Shown: piece by piece, positions 1 through 7,802 of the stretch | How positions within the stretch are numbered: the stretch's first letter is position 1 | Layout of the letters: every line of letters starts with the position of its first letter | Assembly (NCBI RefSeq): GCF_019966515.1 | Contig: NZ_JAIMIB010000004.1 | Location: forward strand, 1-64,000 | Origin: Roseovarius aestuarii | Lineage (GTDB): Bacteria; Pseudomonadota; Alphaproteobacteria; Rhodobacterales; Rhodobacteraceae | Direction: 5' to 3' | Length of the DNA stretch: 64,000 nucleotides | The notes under the pieces: model-generated | Database searches by the model: none | What the model was told of the DNA's origin: nothing | Seen by the model: the letters and a program-made list of their open reading frames with translations, nothing else | Translations under genes and position numbers: made by a program

Positions 1-90
1 CCCAAAAAACAGGCGCCCCCAAAGCAGCTTAAAACACACCCAAAATTAACAAACATAAAACCCAAAATACCAAAATACCTCACATTCTTT
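1..90. repeat. A/C-rich, nearly G-free tract at the window edge
   Basis: The plus strand here is almost only A and C (G-poor), with short near-repeats of AAAATACC and CCCAAAA. The composition differs sharply from the surrounding GC-rich DNA. No gene is visible. It may be intergenic AT-rich DNA or the edge of a mobile or replicon junction; nothing in the window decides this. Confidence 0.35.
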
Positions 91-241
91 ATACCTTTTA
101 GCGGCTGCTGGAGCTATCGGACTATGAACGGCTGCTTGCTAACAGGTACCAACAGTTTTTTGCATCTGTTAAGAATCACAGGAACAGGATCTCACTGGCG
201 GCAAGAACGTATCCGGTTGCGATCGCATCAAATGTAAGTCG

Positions 242-577
242 TCAAATCCCGCAGGGCATACTGCATGGCGCTTGTCCAATCCCTGCATGCATGGGTGGCT
301 CAAACGTCATCGGCGCGCTCTCGGTACTGCCATCTTCTGTTGCGAACGTGCCTAGTCCCGACATGATAACATCGCGTTCGCAATCGGATAGTTCCAGTGC
401 GATCTGGGTTTCAATTTCAGGAAACAGTTCATCGAAGCTTTCGGCGAAAATGCTGATCGGCCGAGATGACAATGCCTCGTCACTCAGTTGAAACTGCGCT
501 CCACCCTGGGCGTCCGTTGCCGAACGACCAAGAATGAAATAAAGGCCACACACCTCAAAATTTACCATGTTTTTCAT
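242..577 (-). CDS. Hypothetical protein, 111 aa
   Basis: I do not recognise a family. The reading frame is acidic (many Glu and Asp in residues 40-85), has no signal peptide or membrane segment, and ends in a Cys/Pro/Met-rich tail. Start choice is uncertain: ATG at 577 or ATG three codons later (568); neither has a strong ribosome binding site. The opposite strand has a shorter overlapping frame that looks like a shadow. The gene stands alone, about 170 bases from the next gene. Confidence 0.4.
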   Translation of the reverse strand: MKNMVNFEVCGLYFILGRSATDAQGGAQFQLSDEALSSRPISIFAESFDELFPEIETQIALELSDCERDVIMSGLGTFATEDGSTESAPMTFEPPMHAGIGQAPCSMPCGI

Positions 578-743
578 TACGCCATCATCCCGGACAACCA
601 GCGCATAAGACTATCCGAAAGGCAGGTTACAAAGGGCTTTAGGACATCAAACAATATTAAAAGGATTTTCCGAATATTTTAGGTTCCCAAAGATCAACCG
701 GGCGGAAACCGGCAAACGCTCTGCTCATGGGAAACTGCAGCTT

Positions 744-1241
744 CTATGCCCTGATAATCAGACGGTTGCCGGGTGTCAGATAGCCAGCGATCCGGCGCAG
801 GTGATCTCTCCGGAACGCCACGCACCCTTCTGTCGGATATCCCGGTCTGCGCCATTGGTGGATAAAGATGCACGACCCGCGCCCCTTTTCAGGATGCGGC
901 CAGTTCCAGTCGGTTACCAGAACAAGATCGTATAGCGGATCAGTCCGGCGAAGCACCTCATGACTGTGCCGGTAAGGCGCACGTACCATCAGGTTATAAG
1001 AATCGTCACCGACATCATCCGACCACAGATCGCCGAGCCGGATCGGCAGTGCCCACGGTGCGGGCCGCGACATGCGATCCGCACGATAGAGCATCGCCAC
1101 GATGCGATGCGTCCCAACCGGCGTACCACCGTCACCTTCGCGCTTGTCCATGCGCAGCCCGCCCCGCCCGATCGCGCAGGGGTAGCGTTGCCCTCTGAAT
1201 CGCAGGCCGGTCGGGGTCAGGACAAGATCATTCGGTGTCAT
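744..1241 (-). CDS. L,D-transpeptidase (YkuD-fold) family protein
   Basis: A 165-residue protein of the YkuD-type L,D-transpeptidase family, whose members form 3-3 peptidoglycan cross-links or attach proteins to peptidoglycan using a catalytic Cys. The signature is present: His128 (FIHQW) followed by EGCVAF with candidate nucleophile Cys140, about 12 residues apart as in the family, plus the N-terminal GRGGLR...DGGTPVG segment typical of the short proteobacterial subgroup. No signal peptide is evident. I chose ATG 1241; the frame stays open back to 1343, but that would overlap the upstream gene and add a poorly conserved Arg-rich leader. It is the last gene of the minus-strand run and is 82 bases downstream of the DUF1028 gene, so it may be only an accidental neighbour of the catabolic genes. 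Confidence 0.8.
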   Translation of the reverse strand: MTPNDLVLTPTGLRFRGQRYPCAIGRGGLRMDKREGDGGTPVGTHRIVAMLYRADRMSRPAPWALPIRLGDLWSDDVGDDSYNLMVRAPYRHSHEVLRRTDPLYDLVLVTDWNWPHPEKGRGSCIFIHQWRRPGYPTEGCVAFRRDHLRRIAGYLTPGNRLIIRA

Positions 1242-1323
1242 CGATCGCAGATTGCACCAGCCGTGCCGCATAAGAAAGCGCGATTCACGACGTCGTAGAT
1301 CCTGGCAGACGTCGGGGCCGTAT

Positions 1324-2001
1324 CTACGGATCGCCCGCCACACCGTAGCTCGGGGCCACTGACGGGTCGATCGCCCGGTTCAGGTAATCCTGCATCTGCG
1401 GCTCGTAGGCCTGCCAAAGCGATCGCAGCTTCCGAATCGGGCAATCATCTTCCCAATCCACCCGCAGATCGACCAGATAGAATGGCATCTTATCCGCCAC
1501 GATCAGAGCCGCAGAATGTACAGGACCTTCTTCGCCACCAGCCGCCAGACCGCCTTCCAGACCGCTGAGCAGCCGTTCGGCCAGATGCGCCGAAGGATCG
1601 GCCATGAACCCGTCACTGATCCCCTTGGCCACGGCGGTTGAGGACAAAAGGTTGCCCGCGGCGACACAATCGATATCCTCGCTGATCGCATTGGTGCCAA
1701 GGATATGCGCGCCGGTGAAATGCGCTGTCGTGCCTTTGGCGTCCACCGCCGTCAGCTGGCGGTAGTCGATATTGTCACGCCCGGATGTCACCACCGCGAT
1801 GGCCTCGGTCGCGCTTTGACCACCTTCCATCGCATCAAGCACCAACGTCGCCAGATGCGGATCGGTGATGTTCTGCGTCGCCACAGCCCCTACTCCGGCA
1901 CGGGCATGCGGGCACCGCGAACCCACAGAGATCGATGAGGTGGTGATTGCCACCCCGAACTGACCGGTACGGACGCAGCGCCCGGCGATGGAAAATGTCA
2001 T
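1324..2001 (-). CDS. DUF1028 family protein (Ntn-hydrolase-like)
   Basis: A 225-residue protein matching the DUF1028 family from its N-terminus (MTFSIAGRC, then SVGSRCPHARAGVGAVATQ and DPHLATLVLDAM). DUF1028 proteins resemble Ntn hydrolases but their reaction is not generally established. They occur beside genes for amidohydrolases, RidA-like proteins and catabolic enzymes, so a hydrolytic step on an amide or imine-derived intermediate is an inference only. The start codon overlaps the 3' end of the Rieske oxygenase gene by four bases (ATGA type), which argues for translational coupling and a shared pathway. Confidence 0.85.
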   Translation of the reverse strand: MTFSIAGRCVRTGQFGVAITTSSISVGSRCPHARAGVGAVATQNITDPHLATLVLDAMEGGQSATEAIAVVTSGRDNIDYRQLTAVDAKGTTAHFTGAHILGTNAISEDIDCVAAGNLLSSTAVAKGISDGFMADPSAHLAERLLSGLEGGLAAGGEEGPVHSAALIVADKMPFYLVDLRVDWEDDCPIRKLRSLWQAYEPQMQDYLNRAIDPSVAPSYGVAGDP

Positions 2002-3155
2002 GTCGTACCTCCCATCCCGTCACCCATTCGGCGCGACAGGTATTTCTGAAAGTCGTGGATTTCGCGCTCCAGCCAGCTCAACGGGCCGGGCGTGGCCTGT
2101 GCCGAGCGTGACCCCGCATAGATACCTTCGACAACCTGCCGATCCTCGGTGTTTACATGCTCGAAGAACTTCGTCAGCTCTTCGATCCAGGCACTGCGCT
2201 CGTCGGCAAAGCCCAGCATCGTGTCGACCTCGGGCGCAATCGCTACGCCAAAACGCACGTCGACCTGACCGACGCCACGGGGGCGCAGGCTGAGGTACCA
2301 CAGGTGATCGGGTGCCAGCACATACATATGGGTCGGAAATACCGTTGGCAGCACGGAAATATTGCGCCAATCCCCTTCCAGCCGGGTGTTGTCGGGATGC
2401 GCCTTGCCGTAGGTGGCATCACCGCGTTTCATGAAGGTTTGATAGGTGAAGGCGTCATAGACCTCATCAGGAAATACGGTCTTTTCCACCGGAAACCATG
2501 CCCCGACGGTCGCCTTGTGGGCCACGGGCAGGTGATAGCCTTCCATGAAGTTTTCGGTCAGAAGCTTCCAGTTGGTATTCCAGACATGCTCCTCGTGCAG
2601 CACGGGCACGTAGTTTGCCATCGCGTAACGCGAGACAACGTCGTTGAGCGGGGCGAGCGCCTCGGCCACAGGGGTCGCGTCGGGGTTCAGCGTGACATAG
2701 ATCCAGCCATTCCAGATTTCCGTGCGGATCTGCGGCAGGCAGATCTCTTTCTTGTTAAACCCTTCAGAGCGTTCCATATGGCCCGCGCCCACCAGCCTGC
2801 CAGACAGATCATAAGTCCAGGCGTGATAGGGACAAATGACACGGCTGGTACAGCCCGTTCCTTCCAGCAGCTGCATCATCCGGTGACGGCAGACATTCGA
2901 GAACGTCTTGATTTCACCGGATTTGTCGCGGATGCAGAAGATCGGATCACCAGCGATGGTGAAAGTCAGGTAATCGCCCGGGTCGGGAATTTCTGCAGCT
3001 AGGCCGGGGCACACCCAGTCACGCCGGAAAATGGCGTCTTCTTCCTGCGCGGCGATATCTTCGTTCCAGTAAAGCGCGGGTTCGGCGCTGCGGGCCCGTT
3101 CCAGCGGGCCATTGGCGGTATCCGCGAGCTGCGCCAGTAAATCGGCTGCGTTCAT
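1998..3155 (-). CDS. Rieske non-heme iron oxygenase, alpha subunit (copy A)
   Basis: A 385-residue Rieske-type oxygenase alpha subunit. The [2Fe-2S] Rieske motif is complete: Cys89-x-His91 and Cys108-x2-His111. The catalytic iron site shows NWK at 195-197, then ENFMEGYHLPVAH giving iron ligands His208 and His213, with the third ligand likely the Asp of NTEDR in the C-terminal part. The residue three before the first His, which bridges electron transfer between subunits, is Glu205 rather than the usual Asp; Glu is known there in carnitine oxygenase CntA and in glycine-betaine type enzymes. No beta subunit, ferredoxin or dedicated reductase is encoded nearby. Adjacent to the RidA-like gene (11 bases) and paralogous to the 3591-4733 gene. 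Substrate unknown; a quaternary amine is suggested by Glu205, an aromatic one by the neighbouring HpaB. Confidence 0.9.
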   Translation of the reverse strand: MNAADLLAQLADTANGPLERARSAEPALYWNEDIAAQEEDAIFRRDWVCPGLAAEIPDPGDYLTFTIAGDPIFCIRDKSGEIKTFSNVCRHRMMQLLEGTGCTSRVICPYHAWTYDLSGRLVGAGHMERSEGFNKKEICLPQIRTEIWNGWIYVTLNPDATPVAEALAPLNDVVSRYAMANYVPVLHEEHVWNTNWKLLTENFMEGYHLPVAHKATVGAWFPVEKTVFPDEVYDAFTYQTFMKRGDATYGKAHPDNTRLEGDWRNISVLPTVFPTHMYVLAPDHLWYLSLRPRGVGQVDVRFGVAIAPEVDTMLGFADERSAWIEELTKFFEHVNTEDRQVVEGIYAGSRSAQATPGPLSWLEREIHDFQKYLSRRMGDGMGGTT

Positions 3156-3166
3156 GGTCGTGCCTT

Positions 3167-3580
3167 TCAGTCGGGGATGACAGCCGTCACCTCAATTTCA
3201 ACCACCCATTCCGGGCGCGCCAAAGCAGGCACAACAAGCCCGGTCGAACAGGGGTGCACCCCTTTCAGCCATTTGCCCATCTCCTGATAGACCGCCTCGC
3301 GGTAGCGGATATCGGTCAGGTAAACGACGATGCGGCAGACGGCCTCCATCGTGGTGCCGGCCTCTTCCAGCAGCATCTGGATGTTTTCCATGGTCTTGGC
3401 CGTCTGTTTCGCAGCATCGCCCGTGTGCAGGCTTTCGCGGGTATCCAGATCCTGGGCAACCTGACCGCGCAGGAACACCATCGTGCCCCGCGCGACGACG
3501 CCCTGGCTGAGATCGTTATCCAGCTTCTGCTCGGGGTAGGTTTCCTTGGTGTTGAAGGGACGAATGCGTTTGTGCATCAT
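3167..3580 (-). CDS. RidA/YjgF-like protein lacking the catalytic Arg
   Basis: A 137-residue member of the Rid (YjgF/YER057c/UK114) superfamily, with the conserved core GTMVFLRGQVA, a TMENIQMLLEEAG helix and the C-terminal VEIEVTAVI strand. Classical RidA enzymes hydrolyse reactive enamines and imines and depend on an Arg (Arg105 in E. coli RidA) in a P-A-R-S segment. Here the equivalent segment reads HPCSTGLVV, so Ser replaces that Arg. This places it with the Rid subfamilies that lack Arg and for which imine deamination is not expected. It lies between the two Rieske genes with 10-11 base gaps, so it is surely co-transcribed. It may bind or process a pathway intermediate. Confidence 0.85.
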   Translation of the reverse strand: MMHKRIRPFNTKETYPEQKLDNDLSQGVVARGTMVFLRGQVAQDLDTRESLHTGDAAKQTAKTMENIQMLLEEAGTTMEAVCRIVVYLTDIRYREAVYQEMGKWLKGVHPCSTGLVVPALARPEWVVEIEVTAVIPD

Positions 3581-3590
3581 GTTAATGGTC

Positions 3591-4733
3591 CTAGTCTGCC
3601 GGGTTGATCCGGTCGTTGAGATAACAGGCGAAATCGTAATTGGGCCGTTCCAGATGGCTCAGGTGCCCCGGGGCGGCGACATCGGAACAAAGACCGCGAT
3701 AGACCTTTTCGGTGCAGCCGCGATCTTCGACATTCACGTCATCGAGCAGTTTCTTGACCGCCTCGAAATGGCTCTGGGCCTGCGCGTCATTGACGAAGTC
3801 GGGCGACATGCCGCCGCCGAAACGGATATCGACCTGCCCTACCCCGTGCGGGTGCAGGCTGAGATACCAGAAATAGCCGGGCGTCAGCGTGATCAGCATG
3901 CTGGGATAGATCGCCAGCAGGAAGGTCATGCGTCGCCGGTCACCCTTGAGCCGGGTATTCGACGGATGCGCGTTGGCCAGGGTGAAATGCGGTTCCTTGT
4001 AGATCCAGTGGTAGTTGAACGCAGGTTCCCCCGGCGGACAGACCATTTCCTCAAGCTTGCTGAGCCCGCCGATGGTGCCCGCATGACAGACCGGCAGGTG
4101 ATAGCTTTCCATGAAATTCTCGGCCAGCACCTTCCAGTTGGTGTCCCAGCGATGGGTCTCGAAAAACGTCTGGGTGTAATTCTCCATCCCGAAATCATCG
4201 ATCAGATCGCGCACGCCGGAAAGCTGCTCGGCCACCGGCGGCGCGGCGGGGTTGAGCGTGACCATGACCCAGCCCAGCCATTCCTCGCACCGCACCTGCG
4301 GCAGCGCGTAGGCATCCTTGCAGAAGCTTTCATTCAGCGTCATCGCGGGTGCGCCGCGCAGGCGGCCATCAAGGTTGTAGGTCCAGGCGTGATAGGGGCA
4401 GACGATGCTGCGCGTGTTGCCCGACCCTTCCAGCAGCGTCGACATCCGGTGCAGGCAGACGTTGGATTGCGCCCGAAGCTGCCCGTCCCGGTCGCGGATC
4501 ACCATGATCGGCTGGCCCGCCAGGTCCAGCGTGGTGTAGTCGCCCGGATTTGCCAGCGCATCGGCACGGGTGACGCAGAACCAGTCCTGCCGGAACACGT
4601 GATCCAGTTCGGCCTGCAGGAAATCATCGCTGGTATAGACCGATTTCGGCATGGCGCGCGCCCGCTCGAACGGCTGCGCGACGTTCTGCGACAGTTCCGC
4701 CATGGGCGAAAGCGTGGTGTCATGCTGTGTCAT
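3591..4733 (-). CDS. Rieske non-heme iron oxygenase, alpha subunit (copy B)
   Basis: A 380-residue alpha subunit clearly paralogous to the 1998-3155 product across its whole length. The Rieske ligands are Cys93-x-His95 and Cys112-x2-His115; the mononuclear iron ligands are His212 and His217 in ENFMESYHLPVCH, with the Asp of NVEDR as probable third ligand. The bridging position is again Glu (Glu209). I chose ATG 4733 because GGGAGG sits about six bases upstream; the open frame to 4838 would run into the hpaB-like gene. Two alpha subunits in one operon could form a hetero-oligomer or act on successive steps. The electron donor is not in the window unless the flavin reductase serves. Confidence 0.9.
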   Translation of the reverse strand: MTQHDTTLSPMAELSQNVAQPFERARAMPKSVYTSDDFLQAELDHVFRQDWFCVTRADALANPGDYTTLDLAGQPIMVIRDRDGQLRAQSNVCLHRMSTLLEGSGNTRSIVCPYHAWTYNLDGRLRGAPAMTLNESFCKDAYALPQVRCEEWLGWVMVTLNPAAPPVAEQLSGVRDLIDDFGMENYTQTFFETHRWDTNWKVLAENFMESYHLPVCHAGTIGGLSKLEEMVCPPGEPAFNYHWIYKEPHFTLANAHPSNTRLKGDRRRMTFLLAIYPSMLITLTPGYFWYLSLHPHGVGQVDIRFGGGMSPDFVNDAQAQSHFEAVKKLLDDVNVEDRGCTEKVYRGLCSDVAAPGHLSHLERPNYDFACYLNDRINPAD

Positions 4734-4813
4734 TCCGGCCTCCCTTGCCTTGGTCTGGTCCCGCATGCGCCCGGCCCCGGGCCCAAGGCCCCGGAGCTGT
4801 TGATCAGGGACGC

Positions 4814-6274
4814 CTAGTGCCGGGTGCCCTTGCCCCACACATTATCAGAAAGCCCTGCCGCTTTATGGGAAAATTCCAGCGGGCCCTGCCAATCGAAATT
4901 GCGGTAGACGGCGGCCAGCTGGGCGAAGGGTGGCGATTGCGCAAAAAGTTGGAAGGTCAGACGGTGACCCGCATAGTCCGAATTCAGCAGATCCCGCGCC
5001 AGACCCAGCAATTTGCGGCGGTCATCGGCGACCCATTCCTCGTTGATCGAATAGAACTTGTCCATCCACGGCTTGGTGTCCGGCGCGGCGAAGGTCGCGG
5101 CATCGGGGGTGACGCAGATCTGGCCGCCGCACAGCTCGCGCGCAAGGTGCATCATGTGCGGCAGGTTCGTGAGCGCATGCACCCGGCTCGACATCAGCAG
5201 CGACTGGTTGGGCATCAGAAGGCCATTGGGGCTTTTCTCGGCGGTGGCGACGGATGCGGTCAGGAAGGCGTTGATCCCCTCGCGCCAGATCGCCAGTTCG
5301 CTGAGCTTTTCCTGCACCGCCTGCTGTTTATCAAGGCCGGTCTGTTTCACATTCCAAAGTGCCGCGCCAATGATCAGATCAGCGTATGACAGCGTGCGCT
5401 GCACGAAGGGAAAGGCCGAATATCGGTGCAGCGTGGTGCGGATGAAACTTGCCGCCCGCGTGTGCTGATAAAACAGGACATCCTCCCACGGGACCAGAAC
5501 ATCATCGAGGATCATCAGCGTGTCAATTTCATCGACCCGGTTCGACAGCGGATAATCTGCCTCGGGCGCGCGGCCCGCGAACCCGGTGCGGCAGATGTGT
5601 TTCACGCCGGGGGCGTTCATGTGCACGATGCAGCCAAGTGCATAATCGCTCAGCTTGTCATTGCCCCAGTTGGCGATCGTTGGCTTCAGGAAGGCCTGAT
5701 TTGAATAGGCAGCGGCGGTTTCATACTTGGCGCCGCGAATAACGATACCCGCATCGGTTTCACGCACCACATGCACCAGCATATCCGGGTCCTGATCCTG
5801 CGGCGCCTTTGAGCGGTCGCCCTTGGGGTCGGTATTGGCCGATACGTGGAACGGATCGTCCTTGATACATTGGTGAATGTGACGCTCGATATTGGTGGCG
5901 AAACGCGGGTCGATCTCGTTGAGGATGTCCTTGCCGTCCCAGAGCGACCACATCTCGCCAATGGTCTCGTCACCCACGCGGGTCACCACACCACCGATAT
6001 CGTTCATCACCAGATCGACTGCGTCGCGCTTGTCCTGCCAGTCCTGCTGCTCGTATGGCAGCCGCAGGCCGATGGCAAAGCGCTCGCCCTGCTCCTCGTA
6101 GGTCATCGCGCCTTGGGTCTCTGGATCGTGCTGCATGTCATAGATGCGCGCACGGATGTCGATCACGGGTTTGAACTGCGGATGGTTGCAGGGATCATCG
6201 ACGCGCTCACCGTTGATCCAGATCTGGCGGCCATCATTGAGAGATTCGCGGTATTCGTCTCCGGTACGGATCAT
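4814..6274 (-). CDS. 4-hydroxyphenylacetate 3-monooxygenase (HpaB/PvcC) family oxygenase
   Basis: A 486-residue FADH2-dependent monooxygenase of the HpaB/PvcC family, close to the usual 480-520 residues. Family landmarks include the N-terminal GDEYRESL...RQIWINGERV, a His in the HVSANTDPKGDRS segment that matches the substrate-binding His region, the LDDVLVPWEDVLFY loop, and RELCGGQ near residue 390. These enzymes ortho-hydroxylate phenols (or chlorophenols and related compounds) using reduced flavin supplied by an HpaC-type reductase, and such a reductase is encoded 18 bases upstream. The true substrate cannot be read from sequence; no ring-cleavage dioxygenase follows, so this is probably not the classical homoprotocatechuate pathway. 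Confident in family, not in substrate. Confidence 0.88.
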   Translation of the reverse strand: MIRTGDEYRESLNDGRQIWINGERVDDPCNHPQFKPVIDIRARIYDMQHDPETQGAMTYEEQGERFAIGLRLPYEQQDWQDKRDAVDLVMNDIGGVVTRVGDETIGEMWSLWDGKDILNEIDPRFATNIERHIHQCIKDDPFHVSANTDPKGDRSKAPQDQDPDMLVHVVRETDAGIVIRGAKYETAAAYSNQAFLKPTIANWGNDKLSDYALGCIVHMNAPGVKHICRTGFAGRAPEADYPLSNRVDEIDTLMILDDVLVPWEDVLFYQHTRAASFIRTTLHRYSAFPFVQRTLSYADLIIGAALWNVKQTGLDKQQAVQEKLSELAIWREGINAFLTASVATAEKSPNGLLMPNQSLLMSSRVHALTNLPHMMHLARELCGGQICVTPDAATFAAPDTKPWMDKFYSINEEWVADDRRKLLGLARDLLNSDYAGHRLTFQLFAQSPPFAQLAAVYRNFDWQGPLEFSHKAAGLSDNVWGKGTRH

Positions 6275-6292
6275 GTTGGGGTTCCTCGATGG

Positions 6293-6811
6293 TTAAAGCG
6301 GGCGCAGCGCCTGATAGGCGCGTTTGGAAAAGGCAAGCGGGGCGGCATCACGGCTAAGAGCCTGCTGCACGCGGCCAATGAAAATGCGATGGGTGCCGGC
6401 GTCGTAGGTGGCTTCGACGGTGCAGTCGAAATTGGCGATGGCGCCGGTTAGCACCGGGGCACCAGTGGCGGCGCTGCGCCAATCGGCGCAGGTGAAATCA
6501 TACGGGGTGAGACCACCGGGACGACCGGCGAAGCAATTGGCAATCTCCGACTGGTCATCACCCAGCAGGTTGACGCAAAACGCATCATTGGCCTCGATCG
6601 CGGCAATTGCCGGGCTACGGCGGTTGATACACACCAGCACCAGCGGTGGCTCCGCCGAGACGGAAGAAAACGCGCTGACCGTGACGCCAAAGCGGCCTGC
6701 GCGCCCGTCGGTGGTGACAACGGAGACCTGTGTCGCGGCACCTGCCATGGCGGCGATGAACCGGTCGGGATTTTCATGATGGGTTGGCTGCAAACGAAAC
6801 GCTGCTGTCAT
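6293..6811 (-). CDS. Flavin reductase (HpaC-like) domain protein
   Basis: A 172-residue NAD(P)H:flavin oxidoreductase of the HpaC/DIM6 type. It contains QVSVVTTDGRAGRFGVTVSAFSSVSAEPPLVLVCINRRS, the usual FMN-binding region, followed by AFCVNLLGDDQ. It would supply reduced flavin to the HpaB-family oxygenase encoded immediately downstream. I chose ATG 6811 because GGAGG lies eight bases upstream; a start at 6868 would leave only 34 bases to the divergent LysR gene and would swallow the promoter. It is the first gene of the minus-strand operon. Confidence 0.88.
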   Translation of the reverse strand: MTAAFRLQPTHHENPDRFIAAMAGAATQVSVVTTDGRAGRFGVTVSAFSSVSAEPPLVLVCINRRSPAIAAIEANDAFCVNLLGDDQSEIANCFAGRPGGLTPYDFTCADWRSAATGAPVLTGAIANFDCTVEATYDAGTHRIFIGRVQQALSRDAAPLAFSKRAYQALRPL

Positions 6812-6867
6812 TGTCCTGTCCTCCGCTGAAGGCAGGATAGCGGACCGCCTCAGTTTATCAAAATTCA

Positions 6868-6902
6868 TTGTTTATAATATTGCCATAGCTTAAAGCTATA
6901 AT
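6868..6902. promoter_or_regulatory. Divergent promoter with LysR-type palindrome
   Basis: A perfect 7-base inverted repeat (ATAGCTT-A-AAGCTAT, 6885-6899) fits the T-N11-A pattern of LysR-family operators. A TATAAT hexamer (6897-6902) faces the LysR gene and touches its ATG. On the other strand TATTATAAAC (6871-6880) could be the -10 of the catabolic operon, which puts the palindrome near its -35. The arrangement suggests autoregulation plus inducer-dependent control. Confidence 0.55.
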
Positions 6903-7802
6903 ATGCATCGCTTCACCCTGCGCCAGCTGGAATATCTCGTGACCTGTGTCGACTGCCGGTCAGTTGCGGGGGCCGCCGAACGCCTGAACGTGTCACAGCC
7001 CACCGTTTCAGTTGCGCTGACCAAGCTTGAGGAGCAGTTGGGCGTGCAATTGCTGCTGCGTCACCCATCACGCGGCGTGACCGCGACCGCAGCGGCGGAG
7101 CGGGTGCTGCAATCGGCGCGCAGCCTGCTGGCCCATGCCAGCGACCTGGAGCGTCAGGCGCTTGAGACCGGCGCGACACTTGCGGGCGATCTGCGGCTCG
7201 GCAGCTTCAGCACGCTGGCGCCATCGGTGCTGCCAGGATTGATCCAGGAGTTGAAGACGCAGCATCCGGGCATCCGGCTGCACCTGCGCGAGGGGCCACA
7301 GGACCAGATCATCGAGGCGCTGTATCACGGGCAGCTAGACATGGCGTTGCTCTACGATATTGACCTGCCCGATGACATCCGCGCGGTCCAACTGGCCGAA
7401 CGCACCCCCTACGCCGCTCTGTCCGCTAGCCATCCGCTGGCCAGACAAGACAGCGTGGCGCTGGCGGACCTTGTGAACGAACCGCTTATCCTGCTCGAAG
7501 TCGCACCCAGCCATGACTATTTTCTGGGGCTGTTTCACGATCTCGGGCTGCAGCCCAGTGTGGCTCACTCCTCGCCCTCGATCGAACTTGTCCGCGGCAT
7601 GGTGGGCTGCGGCCTGGGTTATTCGCTACTGGTAACACGTCCCGATGGCGATCGCACCTATGACGGGCAGCCCCTGGTCGCGTTACCAATACGCGATGCG
7701 ATTCGTCCCAGCCGTATTGTGTTGGCCAGTCTGGACACGCTCAGGCCAACGCGCCTGATGACGCGGTTCGAAGAGGTGGCGGCCGAGGTCATCAAGGCCT
7801 GA
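6903..7802 (+). CDS. LysR family transcriptional regulator
   Basis: A 299-residue LysR-type regulator. Residues 1-60 form the winged helix-turn-helix (FTLRQLEYLVTCVD, then AAERLNVSQPTVSVALTKLEEQLGVQLL); residues 90-295 form the periplasmic-binding-like effector domain. It is divergent from the flavin reductase/HpaB/Rieske operon, the standard layout for a local pathway activator, so it probably senses that pathway's substrate. The annotated ATG has no ribosome binding site and a TATAAT directly before it, so translation may be leaderless or may begin downstream. It ends base-to-base against hslV (convergent). Confidence 0.93.
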   Translation: MHRFTLRQLEYLVTCVDCRSVAGAAERLNVSQPTVSVALTKLEEQLGVQLLLRHPSRGVTATAAAERVLQSARSLLAHASDLERQALETGATLAGDLRLGSFSTLAPSVLPGLIQELKTQHPGIRLHLREGPQDQIIEALYHGQLDMALLYDIDLPDDIRAVQLAERTPYAALSASHPLARQDSVALADLVNEPLILLEVAPSHDYFLGLFHDLGLQPSVAHSSPSIELVRGMVGCGLGYSLLVTRPDGDRTYDGQPLVALPIRDAIRPSRIVLASLDTLRPTRLMTRFEEVAAEVIKA

